DNA of 64,000 bases from Paenibacillus zeisoli (GCF_003994465.1 NZ_RZNX01000001.1:248001-312000); one strand, 5' to 3'; positions 50,625 through 59,471 are shown, numbered from the stretch's first letter. Notes: a model not told the origin generated them from the sequence alone. A program made the numbers and translations.

Positions 50625-52397
50625 TCATACCGGAGATAAAGTGTGTTGGTCCGTATTCCCGGTGTTCAGCTTATTGATGGTGTCTTGGTGATGCTCGCCT
50701 GTGGAAAGTGAGGCACACTCACGGAATGCAAAATGCTTGCATCCCAAACACTTATTATTGTCCAGCTGCTGCAAAGCATAGTTAATGGCCTCACCTGTAT
50801 GTTCAAAGAAATGCTGGGCACCTACTTTGTCGTATAGTCCAGTTCTCTTCAGAAATTCCATGGGCTGCTGCTGTATACCCGAGATTAGTACAATCCCGCC
50901 TTCTTTGTTGAAATGCTGGACCAGACTGGACAGATTGGCTTCCCCGGTAGTGTCAAGGAAAGGGACACCTGCAAGTCTTAGAAGCAGAATACGGGAACGG
51001 AGATGGATCGTATCCATAATGGACTTCTCGAACAGGTTGGCTGCGCCGAAGAACAACGGCCCCTCAATTGTAAAAATGTTAAGCTGCGGACAGTCATGTC
51101 CTTCCGTAACCATATGTGGTCTGACCTTCTCAGAAGCCGGATCGGGCAGCACTTTGGCTACAGATAAGATCTGACTCATTCTTTTGACAAACAGCAGAAC
51201 CGCGAGCAGCAGACCCACCTCAACGGCAGTGGTCAGGTTCGTGAACACGGTTAGCAGAAAAGTAATGGCCATTACAATAGAATCACTGGTTCTGGTCTTA
51301 AGCACATGAGCGAATTCTTTCCGCTCACTCATATTCCAGGCCACAATCATCAGGATTGGAGCCATGCTGGCCAGCGGAATAACCGAGGCAAATGGGGCGA
51401 ACAGGATGAGAACCAGAAGCACTACAACACCGTGAATGACTCCGGAAAAGGGAGAGACAGCACCGTTCTTAATATTGGTCGCAGTTCTAGCTATTGCACC
51501 CGTTGCCGGAATACCTCCGAACAGCGGAGTGATGATATTGGCAATCCCCTGACCGATTAATTCACGGTTGCTGTTATGTCGGGAACCCGTCATCCCGTCA
51601 GCAACTACGGCTGACAAGAGCGATTCAATGCCTCCGAGCATAGCGATCACGAACGCAGGCTGAATTAAATGACTAATCCGGTCCCAGGTCACTTCAGGAA
51701 TATACAAATGCGGGAGAGTACTGGGAATAGCACCGAAGGAAGAGCCGATGGTTGCCACCTGATCTTTGAAGAATAAGGCCGCGACCAAGGTCGATATGAC
51801 CAGCCCGATCAAAGAGCCCGGAACTTTCGGCAGGAACCTTGGGGTCAATAGAATGACAACCAGGCTGATAGAAGCTGTAAGGATGCTGTAGAAATTCATG
51901 GTTCCCAAATGAACCAGGATCTCTTTCATATTTGGCAGAAAATCTTGATGCTTCTCAAGATGGGTAAGGCCCAAGAAGTTCGCGATTTGTCCACTAAAAA
52001 TCGTGACTGCAATCCCTGTTGTGAATCCAATGGTTACCGGTCTCGGTATGAATTTGATTAAGACACCAAGTTTGAGCATCCCCATGAGAACCAGCAGGAT
52101 TCCCGCCATAACACCGGCAATAAGCAAGTTATCGTAACCATATTGCATAACAATTGCGAACAGAATCGGAATAAAGGCTCCAGTCGGGCCGCCAATTTGG
52201 TACTTTGAACCGCCTAACAAGGATATGAGAATGCCAGCGGCTATGGTGGTATATATACCGTATTCCGGCTTAACTCCGGATGCAATGGCGAAGGCCATTC
52301 CGAGTGGGATGGCAATGATGCCAACGATGACACCCGATATAAGATCTTTCTGTAGTGCTGCAAGAGTATAACCTTCAAATCTTCCTGTCCACTTCAT
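50625..52397 (-). CDS. SulP family inorganic anion transporter with STAS domain
   Basis: Membrane transporter of 590 residues for sulfate, bicarbonate or a related anion. The TM domain has IPLGMAFAIASGVKPEYGIYTT near residue 36 and GGSKYQIGGPTGAFIPI near residue 64. The STAS domain begins about residue 435 (IFTIEGPLFFGAANLFE) and has VPFLDTTGEANL. A short C-terminal tail has CLGCKHFAFRECASLSTGEH with a C-x2-C pair, absent from most SulP proteins. It lies downstream of an ArsR-type regulator on the same strand, and a 13-base motif is shared by the two upstream regions. Confidence 0.9.
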   Translation of the reverse strand: MKWTGRFEGYTLAALQKDLISGVIVGIIAIPLGMAFAIASGVKPEYGIYTTIAAGILISLLGGSKYQIGGPTGAFIPILFAIVMQYGYDNLLIAGVMAGILLVLMGMLKLGVLIKFIPRPVTIGFTTGIAVTIFSGQIANFLGLTHLEKHQDFLPNMKEILVHLGTMNFYSILTASISLVVILLTPRFLPKVPGSLIGLVISTLVAALFFKDQVATIGSSFGAIPSTLPHLYIPEVTWDRISHLIQPAFVIAMLGGIESLLSAVVADGMTGSRHNSNRELIGQGIANIITPLFGGIPATGAIARTATNIKNGAVSPFSGVIHGVVVLLVLILFAPFASVIPLASMAPILMIVAWNMSERKEFAHVLKTRTSDSIVMAITFLLTVFTNLTTAVEVGLLLAVLLFVKRMSQILSVAKVLPDPASEKVRPHMVTEGHDCPQLNIFTIEGPLFFGAANLFEKSIMDTIHLRSRILLLRLAGVPFLDTTGEANLSSLVQHFNKEGGIVLISGIQQQPMEFLKRTGLYDKVGAQHFFEHTGEAINYALQQLDNNKCLGCKHFAFRECASLSTGEHHQDTINKLNTGNTDQHTLSPV

Positions 52398-52429
52398 TCA
52401 AATTCCTTCTTCTTTATATATTTGATTTA

Positions 52430-52442
52430 TTGAATATATGAA
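52430..52442. promoter_or_regulatory. Shared ArsR-operator-like motif upstream of the SulP gene
   Basis: TTGAATATATGAA, identical to a copy upstream of the adjacent ArsR gene. Together with ATATATTTGATT just before it, it forms an imperfect dyad over the promoter region. Confidence 0.5.
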
Positions 52443-52498
52443 GATAGTACGCTCAGGGTTGGGGGATGTCAACGGCATTTGCACGTATAGGTCAACAA

Positions 52499-52540
52499 AA
52501 AAACAAGGTTGTCCGTCTCTTGTCGGATCGCCTTGTTTTT
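52499..52540. terminator. Terminator between the ArsR and SulP genes
   Basis: AAAAACAAGG / CCTTGTTTTT with inner pairing GTCCG/CGGAT; the T run on the minus strand ends the ArsR transcript, so SulP probably has its own promoter. Confidence 0.75.
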
Positions 52541-52542
52541 GC

Positions 52543-52878
52543 TTAGTTCTCTTTCCGGATGTCCTCAAGCAAAGATATGGCATCCACGAGGTGATTATCA
52601 AATATTTGCTTTGCCACATCAAGGAGTTCCTTGATTGAGGGATCGCGAAGGGAGTAGACTACCGATGTCCCTTCCTTGGTGCCATATACGACATTCTTAT
52701 TACGCAGGACTGCCAGCTGCTGAGAGACGGCGGAGCCTTCGGACCCAAGAATGGCCTGCAGCTCATTTACAGTTCTACTGCCCTTGCTTAGTACCTCCAA
52801 AATATGAATACGCATCGGATGAGCAAGTGCCTTGAAGAAATCCGCTTTGAATATTTGAAGACTTTGATACTGATTCAT
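52543..52878 (-). CDS. ArsR-family regulator
   Basis: A winged-helix repressor of 111 residues. The recognition segment is RTVNELQAILGSEGSAVSQQ (helix-turn-helix residues about 36-55), followed by the wing VVYGTKEGTSVVYSLRD. It has no cysteine at the usual metal positions, so a redox or sulfide sensor of the BigR/SqrR type is also unlikely, as those need two cysteines. AAAGGGAG precedes the ATG; a GTG one codon earlier is possible. Shared motifs upstream suggest it controls itself and the SulP transporter. Confidence 0.88.
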   Translation of the reverse strand: MNQYQSLQIFKADFFKALAHPMRIHILEVLSKGSRTVNELQAILGSEGSAVSQQLAVLRNKNVVYGTKEGTSVVYSLRDPSIKELLDVAKQIFDNHLVDAISLLEDIRKEN

Positions 52879-52907
52879 CACCAAGGACTCCCTTTGATTT
52901 CAAACTT

Positions 52908-52920
52908 TTGAATATATGAA
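52908..52920. promoter_or_regulatory. Shared ArsR-operator-like motif upstream of the ArsR gene
   Basis: TTGAATATATGAA, second copy. It overlaps TTCAAACTTTTGAA at 52900-52913, a TTCAA-N4-TTGAA palindrome. Confidence 0.5.
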
Positions 52921-53066
52921 TATATTATCACAAGTTATGATCTAGGCAAGAAGACAGCCTGGTAAATAGAATTAACACAAAGAATAATTCCTAGTTCAAT
53001 GGGTAAATGTATTATATTACAGTATATGGGTAAGTTAACCATAATCAATAATGAGGAGATGACAAT

Positions 53067-53423
53067 ATGAGTACATTGTATGAGAAGCTAGGCGGAGAAG
53101 GTACGATCGCAAAGGTTGTCGATTATTTCTATGATCTGGTGCTCGCCGATGAGGAAGTGAATCATTTCTTTGAGAATACGGACATGGCCAAGCAGCGTGC
53201 ACACCAAACCAAATTTATCAGTTATGCCTTAGGTGGACCAAATCAATATTCAGGCGGAGCGATGACTAAAGTTCATACTGGCATGAATCTTCAGCCTGAG
53301 CATTTCGATGCGATAGTTAAGCATTTGCGTGAAGCACTTGCGCATTTCGGTGTGGGAGAAGAGGATATTGCAGCTGCGCTGGATAAAGTAGAGTCTCTTC
53401 GCGGAGATATCATCTATAAATAG
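53067..53423 (+). CDS. Truncated haemoglobin, group I type
   Basis: A 118-residue 2-on-2 globin that binds O2 and NO; commonly detoxifies NO. Family pattern: LYEKLGGEGTIAKVVDYFYD at the start, HFFENTDMAKQRAHQTKFIS with the distal region, and the proximal histidine in KVHTGMNLQPEHFDAIVKHL near residue 70. An ATG behind GAGGAG. The alcohol dehydrogenase gene follows after 22 bases, so the pair may be one transcript. Upstream bases 53008-53021 contain a near-palindrome, TGTATTATATTACA. Confidence 0.9.
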   Translation: MSTLYEKLGGEGTIAKVVDYFYDLVLADEEVNHFFENTDMAKQRAHQTKFISYALGGPNQYSGGAMTKVHTGMNLQPEHFDAIVKHLREALAHFGVGEEDIAAALDKVESLRGDIIYK

Positions 53424-53445
53424 TCATTAGGAGGATGAAACGGAC

Positions 53446-54459
53446 ATGAAGGCTGCAGTAACCAAAGGTTTTAAAGACAAGCTTCAGATCATTGAAGTTG
53501 AACAGCCAAAGCCGGGCCCTAACCAGGTTCTCGTGCAAATCAAGGCCTGCGGAGTATGTCATACGGATCTGCACGCTGCTAATGGGGATTGGCCAGTTAA
53601 ACCCAAGCTGCCCCTAATACCCGGACATGAAGGAGTTGGCGAGATTACTGAGGTGGGACAAGGCGTTCAGCACCTTAAGGTCGGCGACCGTGTCGGGATT
53701 CCGTGGTTGTATTCAGCATGTGGACACTGTGAATTCTGTCTTAGCGGCCGGGAGACCTTGTGTCTGGAGCAGCACAATTCAGGTTACTCCGTAGATGGAA
53801 GCTTTGCAGAATACTGTGTAGCCATGGCTGATTATGTAGTTAAAATTCCCGATAATCTTAGCTTTAAGGAGGCTGCACCTTTATTTTGCGCAGGGGTAAC
53901 GACTTATAAAGCTTTGAAGGTATCGGAGGCTCGTCCGGGTCAGTGGGTATCTATTGTCGGAATTGGCGGACTTGGACACTTAGCTGTACAATATGCGAAA
54001 GCCATGGGGCTGAATGTGATTGCAGTAGATACATTTGAGGAAAAGCTGGAGCTTGCCAAGTCGCTGGGAGCCGATCTCGCATTCAATCCCAAAGAAGTGA
54101 ATGTGGAAGAAACTGTGAAAGAGCGTGTAGGAGGTGTGCAAGCCAGCGTTGTCACCGCCGTTACCTCCAAAGCTTTCGAGAGTGCGTACAACTCGCTTAA
54201 GCGTGGTGGTACACTTGTGCTCGTAGGTCTACCTCCGGAAAAGATGGAGATTCCTATTTTTAATACGGTACTGGACGGAACTCGGATTGTTGGATCTATT
54301 GTGGGCACACGCAAAGACCTTCAGGAGGCGCTGCAGTTTGCATCAGAAGGCAAGGTAAAGGCGAATATCGAGACACGCAGACTGGAAGATATTAATGAGG
54401 TATTTACAGAAATGCAGCAGGGTGAGATTCAGGGACGAATCGTCCTGGAGATTAGCTAG
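53446..54459 (+). CDS. adhP: Zinc-dependent alcohol dehydrogenase (AdhP type)
   Basis: Medium-chain dehydrogenase of 337 residues. The catalytic zinc ligands are [16 protein letters not shown] near residue 37 and the GHEGVGEI histidine near 61. The four structural cysteines are in [15 protein letters not shown] near residue 93. The NAD motif is [17 protein letters not shown] near 172. The pattern matches AdhA/AdhP ethanol dehydrogenases. AGGAGG lies nine bases before the ATG. The upstream gene is the haemoglobin. Confidence 0.93.
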   Translation: MKAAVTKGFKDKLQIIEVEQPKPGPNQVLVQIKACGVCHTDLHAANGDWPVKPKLPLIPGHEGVGEITEVGQGVQHLKVGDRVGIPWLYSACGHCEFCLSGRETLCLEQHNSGYSVDGSFAEYCVAMADYVVKIPDNLSFKEAAPLFCAGVTTYKALKVSEARPGQWVSIVGIGGLGHLAVQYAKAMGLNVIAVDTFEEKLELAKSLGADLAFNPKEVNVEETVKERVGGVQASVVTAVTSKAFESAYNSLKRGGTLVLVGLPPEKMEIPIFNTVLDGTRIVGSIVGTRKDLQEALQFASEGKVKANIETRRLEDINEVFTEMQQGEIQGRIVLEIS

Positions 54460-54615
54460 CTGTATTATTTCCCTTACGTAATCGGGTGATTATAGCCATC
54501 TTATCAGATGTCTTAATCGTCCTTGCGTAAGGTTTTTTGTTATGTCCTCATAAACCTAACGTCTATCAGATGAACTGTCCAGACTAACCTATTATATTAG
54601 GTTAGGGGTGAGGAG

Positions 54616-55482
54616 ATGCAAAATTTATGCCATAGCTTATATGAGTCCAAGCTGCTGGAAGAAGCCTATATTCCGCAGATAGCCGCTTATTACTATAAGC
54701 AGTGGGATGGCTTTGAGATGAAGTTTCATAGACATAACCGTGTGGAAGTCATGTATGTCATCTCCGGTACTTGCAGGGTAGATACGGAAGCCCAGTCTTT
54801 CAGGTTGAAAAAGGGTGACTTCATCCTTCTTGATGCGGATGTTCTCCATAAGCTGCATGTGGATCAAGGCTGTCCGTGCCGTATGCTGAATGTGGAGTTT
54901 CATTTTGCCAAGGCTGGTTCAGATGTTCCGAGTATGAAAGTGATGGCAGAAGGTAACCGGGCTGTTGCCCAGCTTCTTGCTCTGAAAGTTCCTTATGTTT
55001 TGTTAAGAGAGAATGGCGACGTATATGCCACACTCAAGAACTTGATCCATGAGATGGATGCCAAGGCCGCAGATAATCAGCTGATGATTAACCTGCTGCT
55101 CTCCCAGTTAATTATTCGCATAGCCACTCTGGCTGTGGAAGCGGCACCTGGTGATGCACACGAATCTAACAAATATGTCAGTAAAATGATCACCTATATT
55201 CACCAGAATTACGACCGGGACATTCGGGTCCTGGACATCGCCAGTGCTGTGAATCTGCACCCTGGTTATGTACACCGTATATTCAAAGCATGTACTGGCC
55301 GAACGGTTACCGAATTTTTGACGATTTACCGTATAGAGAAAGCCCAAATGCTGCTCTCCCATACGGATATCCCTGTTGTTGAAATCTCCGACTATATCGG
55401 AATCAACAGTTCTCAATATTTCAGTACGCTATTCAAGAAAATTACCGGCAAGACGCCAATGGAATATCGGAAGCCAAAGTGA
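54616..55482 (+). CDS. AraC-family transcriptional regulator
   Basis: A 288-residue activator with an N-terminal cupin (FHRHNRVEVMYVISGTCRV near residue 36, then KGDFILLDADVLHKL), a linker, and C-terminal double helix-turn-helix: IRVLDIASAVNLHPGYVHRI near residue 203 and VVEISDYIGINSSQYFSTLF near 256. Ribosome site GTGAGGAG precedes the ATG. It is followed by a GH4 gene after 142 bases, so it probably senses a sugar and switches that gene on. Confidence 0.92.
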   Translation: MQNLCHSLYESKLLEEAYIPQIAAYYYKQWDGFEMKFHRHNRVEVMYVISGTCRVDTEAQSFRLKKGDFILLDADVLHKLHVDQGCPCRMLNVEFHFAKAGSDVPSMKVMAEGNRAVAQLLALKVPYVLLRENGDVYATLKNLIHEMDAKAADNQLMINLLLSQLIIRIATLAVEAAPGDAHESNKYVSKMITYIHQNYDRDIRVLDIASAVNLHPGYVHRIFKACTGRTVTEFLTIYRIEKAQMLLSHTDIPVVEISDYIGINSSQYFSTLFKKITGKTPMEYRKPK

Positions 55483-55519
55483 GGATTTTGAACATTTCAT
55501 GGATAACCGGCTAGGATTT

Positions 55520-55533
55520 TGATAACGCTTTCC
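55520..55533 (-). promoter_or_regulatory. CcpA cre site before the GH4 gene
   Basis: On the minus strand GGAAAGCGTTATCA differs at one base from the cre consensus TGWAANCGNTNWCA. It lies 92 bases before the GH4 start and implies catabolite repression. Confidence 0.65.
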
Positions 55534-55624
55534 AAATCAACCTGATACAATCCGATTTATAAGGAATGGTCATGAACATTTCTATTCATTATTCTTCGTA
55601 TGAGGTTAAGAGGGAGGCGTTGTT

Positions 55625-57130
55625 GTGTCATTCAAAATTGCTTTTATAGGTGCAGGAAGTATCGGATTTACAAGAGGGCTTCTGCGGGATTTGTTATCCG
55701 TCCCTGAATTTAGCCATATCGAAGTGGCTTTCACGGATATTAATCGCCACAATCTGGATATGGTCACTGAACTCTGCCAAAGGGATATTGATGAGAACGG
55801 GCTTCAGATTAAGATTCAAGCCTCGCTTGACCGCCGGGAAGCGCTTAAGGATGCTAAGTATATCTTTACGGTTGTCCGGATCGGGGGCCTCGACGCATTT
55901 CAAATGGATGTGGATATCCCACTGAAATACGGGATCGACCAATGTGTAGGGGATACCTTGTGTGCCGGGGGAATTATGTACGGACAGCGCGGGATCGCAG
56001 AAATGATGAATATATGCAAGGATATTCGTGAGGTGGCCCATCCCGACTGTCTGCTTCTTAATTATGCGAATCCGATGGCGATGCTTACCTGGGCGTGTAA
56101 TCAATACGGCGGTGTTCGAACCATCGGATTATGTCATGGTGTGCAGGGAGGACATGGGCAGATCGCAGAAGCGCTGGGTCTCCAGCAGGAGGAAGTCGAC
56201 ATTGTGTGTGCAGGGATCAACCATCAAACGTGGTATATTCAGGTCCAACACAAAGGTATAGATATGACGGGTAAGCTGCTCGAGGCTTTCGAGAATCATC
56301 CTGAATTCAAGTTAACCGAGAAAGTCCGCATCGATATGCTTAGACGCTTTGGTTACTACAGTACTGAATCTAACGGCCATCTGAGCGAGTACGTACCCTG
56401 GTATCGCAAGCGCCCGGACGAGATCAAAGAGTGGATCGATCTGGGTACCTGGATCAATGGGGAGACAGGTGGTTATTTGAGGGTATGTACGGAGGGACGA
56501 AGCTGGTTCGAGACAGATTTTCCGAACTGGATGAAGGAGCCGGCCATGAAGTACTCAGCTGAGAACCGAGGTCAGGAGCATGGTTCCTATATCATTGAGG
56601 GACTGGAGACCGGTAGAGTCTACCGGGGACACTTTAACGTTGTCAACAATGGAATCATAACGAATCTACCGAATGATGCGATCATTGAGGCGCCAGGCTA
56701 TGTGGATCGTAACGGCATATCCATGCCGCACGTTGGTGATCTGCCACTTGGCTGTGCAGCGGTCTGCAATGTAAGTATCTCTGTGCAGCGGCTCGCTGTT
56801 GAAGCCGCGATGGCTGGAGATGATCTCCTGCTTCGCCAAGCGATGATGATGGACCCGCTGGTCGGCGCCGTATGTAATCCCAAGGAGATCTGGCAGCTGG
56901 TCGATGAGATGCTGGTGGCTCAGGAGCAGTGGCTGCCTCAGTATTCGGAAGCTATTGTCATGGCCAAGGAACGACAGGCAAGCGGCAGTCTGATTCCTAC
57001 CAGGAACTATGAGGGGGCAGCCAGATTAAAGGTGAAGAGTGTCGATGAGATGAAGGAGAACCGCGAAGAAGCCAGCCGGAATGCAGGTGAATCCGATAAA
57101 GCAAAGGAACGGCCAGCCGCGATAAAGTAG
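55625..57130 (+). CDS. melA: GH4 alpha-galactosidase/alpha-glucosidase
   Basis: NAD- and Mn-dependent glycosidase of 501 residues. The NAD motif is IAFIGAGSIGFTRGLLRDLL at the start. The metal-binding cysteine and histidine lie in TIGLCHGVQGGHGQIAEALG near residue 170, and the next stretch is CAGINHQTWYIQV near residue 200. The pattern is closer to MelA than to the 6-phospho enzymes. It starts at GTG 55625 behind GGGAGG. A hydrophilic C-terminal tail of about 25 residues (ENREEASRNAGESDKAKERP) is unusual. Regulated probably by the AraC protein and CcpA. Two terminators follow. Confidence 0.92.
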   Translation: MSFKIAFIGAGSIGFTRGLLRDLLSVPEFSHIEVAFTDINRHNLDMVTELCQRDIDENGLQIKIQASLDRREALKDAKYIFTVVRIGGLDAFQMDVDIPLKYGIDQCVGDTLCAGGIMYGQRGIAEMMNICKDIREVAHPDCLLLNYANPMAMLTWACNQYGGVRTIGLCHGVQGGHGQIAEALGLQQEEVDIVCAGINHQTWYIQVQHKGIDMTGKLLEAFENHPEFKLTEKVRIDMLRRFGYYSTESNGHLSEYVPWYRKRPDEIKEWIDLGTWINGETGGYLRVCTEGRSWFETDFPNWMKEPAMKYSAENRGQEHGSYIIEGLETGRVYRGHFNVVNNGIITNLPNDAIIEAPGYVDRNGISMPHVGDLPLGCAAVCNVSISVQRLAVEAAMAGDDLLLRQAMMMDPLVGAVCNPKEIWQLVDEMLVAQEQWLPQYSEAIVMAKERQASGSLIPTRNYEGAARLKVKSVDEMKENREEASRNAGESDKAKERPAAIK

Positions 57131-57160
57131 TATACAGTTCCTGCCAATGCAACGAAATAG

Positions 57161-57229
57161 AACCCGCCTTGTTGGGGGTTCTTCTTTGTATAAATTGAGA
57201 TGAGCCACCTGAGTTGGCTCTTTTTTTTG
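57161..57229 (+). terminator. Two successive terminators after the GH4 gene
   Basis: AACCC-GCCTTGTTG-GGGGTT then TTCTTT at 57161-57187, followed by GAGCCAC-CTGAG-TTGGCTC with eight T at 57202-57228. Confidence 0.85.
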
Positions 57230-57319
57230 TCAAAAAACAATTGTAATAAGTGTAAGATATCTAATTGTAAACCAACTGGAACTAATGTAATATAGTGGAA
57301 AATAGAAAGGAGGGATAAT

Positions 57320-57583
57320 ATGGGGGAGAATTGGATTACGTACGCGATTGTGTTGGTTTTTATCATTCTGTTTGATGCGATGATCAGAATGAATAGAAGA
57401 ATACGACGCTCGGAATCCAAGCTGGAATGGTTGAAAGATCACTCTCAGGTTCCTGAGTATCCCTTGGATGAAGAGCTTCGACAACTCATTAGAGACAAAG
57501 AGAAGATCCAAGCGATCAAGAAGGCCAAACAGCAGTTGGGCTTGTCACTTAAGGAAGCTAAAGATTACGTAGACGCACTATAG
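57320..57583 (+). CDS. Small membrane protein with L7/L12 C-terminal-like segment
   Basis: An 87-residue protein: one N-terminal TM helix (WITYAIVLVFIILFDAMI), a basic linker with RMNRRIRRSES, then a helical region ending IKKAKQQLGLSLKEAKDYVDAL. That last stretch copies the C-terminal helix pattern of ribosomal protein L7/L12 (TGLGLKEAKDLVDG). Such fusions of a membrane anchor and an L7/L12-like motif occur in Paenibacillus and Bacillus as uncharacterised proteins. Ribosome site AAAGGAGGG is strong. A perfect hairpin overlaps the stop. Confidence 0.75.
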   Translation: MGENWITYAIVLVFIILFDAMIRMNRRIRRSESKLEWLKDHSQVPEYPLDEELRQLIRDKEKIQAIKKAKQQLGLSLKEAKDYVDAL

Positions 57584-57606
57584 AGATATCTTAAAAGATA
57601 TCTCTT
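57582..57606 (+). terminator. Terminator hairpin overlapping the stop codon
   Basis: AGAGATATCTT / AAGATATCTCT, a perfect 11-bp stem that begins in the TAG stop. Confidence 0.65.
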
Positions 57607-57618
57607 AGTCTACCTTTT

Positions 57619-57697
57619 ATTGGAATGACCTTTGTAATTGGTATGGTCAACTGAAGTAAAATTGGTCGTTCCAATATCCGATTTTTGTAGTTATAAT
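57619..57697 (+). promoter_or_regulatory. Inverted repeat and promoter in the MocR upstream region
   Basis: ATTGGAATGACC (57619-57630) and GGTCGTTCCAAT (57664-57675) are inverted copies with one mismatch, centres 45 bp apart. The second copy lies near the -35 position for TATAAT at 57692-57697. Part of a 316-base gap without genes. Confidence 0.4.
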
Positions 57698-57743
57698 TTT
57701 CCATAAGAACAAGAAAGAGGTCAAAACAGCGAGATTTATAGGA

Positions 57744-57774
57744 ATTTAACATAGTTTTACGCAGATTTAACATA
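57744..57774. promoter_or_regulatory. Direct repeat ATTTAACATA, 21-bp period
   Basis: ATTTAACATA occurs at 57744-57753 and 57765-57774. A two-turn period direct repeat is the operator form used by MocR/GabR dimers, and the MocR gene starts 126 bases further on. Confidence 0.45.
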
Positions 57775-57899
57775 TTAACGCCTCACTACTTTAGTGTATT
57801 GTAACATTAATGTATTTATGTCATAAAGTAACTTGCATACGAATTGTATCAGATAGACCCCAGTACTTCTCAGAACCCCAAAAAGCTAGGGAGGCCATC

Positions 57900-59402
57900 A
57901 TGGTGCAAGAGCTCTTAATAAATATTAATAAAACGATGAATATTCCATTAAATCGGCAAATTTACGATCAAATTCGTAAAGCGATTCTATCAGGCACGTT
58001 GCATAAAGGAGATATATTACCACCATCCAGGCAGCTGGCTGAACAGCTTGAGGTATCACGTTCGGTCATTATCCAAGCCTATGAACAGCTTCAGGCTGAA
58101 GGTTACCTGATTATGAGAAAAGGATCGGGCACCTTTGTAGCCGACAACGCCGTACTCCACATCACTCAATCGAAGCACGAACTGAATCGAATGAAAGTAG
58201 ATTCCAGTCTTAACTTGATCGATTGCTCCTCTAAAGAAACCACAAGAAATGACCAGTTATCCGTACTATATGATTTCAGACACGGTGTACCCGCATGGGA
58301 CGTCGTGCCCATGGATCAGTGGCAGAAATCCCTGATTCGAACGTGCCGCAAGGCAACTCCCGAGCTGCTCGGCTATGGGCCGGTAGAAGGCTCGCTTGCC
58401 CTTCGGAAGGAGATTGCAAGGCTGCTCCGTGCCTGCCGCTCAATTCCGGTACAACCGGAACAAATAGTGATTACGACTGGAGCAACGCAGGCGCTTGATA
58501 TCCTGGCGAGATTGTTCATTAAGCCTGGCGATCAAGTCATTGTTGAAGATCCGGCACACAGCTTTCTGCGTGATATCTTCCACTTCTCGGGAGCCAAGAT
58601 GGTTCCGGTACCCGTGGATAAGCAGGGTCTGCAAGTGGACCAGATCAACAACTTGGTTATGCCCCAGCAACAGGGGACAGGTCCAGCCAAGCTGGTCTAT
58701 GTCACGCCTTCTCACCAATTTCCTACGGGAGTTACTCTTTCGCTGGAACGAAGATTGGAATTGCTTGAATGGGCAGAGCGAGAAGGGGCCTACATTGTTG
58801 AAGACGATTATGACAGTGAATATCGCTATGTTGGAAAGAAGGTATCGGCGCTTGCCGGGCTCGACGTGTCCGGGAGAATCGTATACGTAGGCAGCTTTAG
58901 CAAGATCTTGTTCCCTGCGCTGCGAATCGGCTATGCCGTCCTTCCTCATGCTCTTCTTAAGCCCTTTCTATCCATTAAGCAGATAACTGATAGAATGACT
59001 CCGTCTATTGAGCAGGAGGCGCTCGCTGATTTCATAAGGAACGGACAATATGCCAAGCATGTGAATCATATGGGCAAAATGTATGCTGCCAAGAGATCCG
59101 CTCTTATTCTTGCCCTGGAACGTGAGTTTGGCGAAAAAGTCCGTTATTTCGGAGATCAGGCAGGACTTCATCTCTTGATTGAGATAGATTCAAGCGCCAG
59201 CGAAGAGACAATAGCTGCCCGCGCTCTGCATTATGGGGTCAGAGTCTACCCTGCCGGAGGTTACTTCGCAGGGAACAAGCGGGACAACCCTACTTTTGTT
59301 CTGGGATATTCCAACTTAAGTGAGGAGCAAATCGATATGGGTATCCGGTGCTTTGCTCAGGCCGAAATCGAGTGCGCCAGCCGGGAGGTGATCACGGTCT
59401 GA
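57900..59402 (+). CDS. MocR-family (GntR-HTH plus aminotransferase) regulator
   Basis: A 500-residue chimera. Residues about 15-80 are a GntR winged helix (IPLNRQIYDQIRKAILSGTL, ILPPSRQLAEQLEVSRSVII, RKGSGTFVAD). The rest is a fold type I aminotransferase: VITTGATQALDILARL near residue 188, VEDDYDSEYRYVGK near 300, and YVGSFSKILFPALRIGY near 332, where the lysine binds PLP. The pattern is of the GabR/PdxR type. ATG 57900 follows AGGGAGG; an in-frame ATG at 57810 is not supported. It may control the trp cluster downstream, or itself only. Confidence 0.92.
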   Translation: MVQELLININKTMNIPLNRQIYDQIRKAILSGTLHKGDILPPSRQLAEQLEVSRSVIIQAYEQLQAEGYLIMRKGSGTFVADNAVLHITQSKHELNRMKVDSSLNLIDCSSKETTRNDQLSVLYDFRHGVPAWDVVPMDQWQKSLIRTCRKATPELLGYGPVEGSLALRKEIARLLRACRSIPVQPEQIVITTGATQALDILARLFIKPGDQVIVEDPAHSFLRDIFHFSGAKMVPVPVDKQGLQVDQINNLVMPQQQGTGPAKLVYVTPSHQFPTGVTLSLERRLELLEWAEREGAYIVEDDYDSEYRYVGKKVSALAGLDVSGRIVYVGSFSKILFPALRIGYAVLPHALLKPFLSIKQITDRMTPSIEQEALADFIRNGQYAKHVNHMGKMYAAKRSALILALEREFGEKVRYFGDQAGLHLLIEIDSSASEETIAARALHYGVRVYPAGGYFAGNKRDNPTFVLGYSNLSEEQIDMGIRCFAQAEIECASREVITV

Positions 59403-59471
59403 TTACGGCTTGAATTTATCTATCAACTTGGTTGTTGCATTGGCTCACAATTCCATAGGAGGTGTATGTAG

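Noticed and set aside
57131-57319. Second GlnR box (TGTAATAAGTGTAAG region)
   Set aside because: Half-sites do not fit TGTNA-N7-TNACA when counted.
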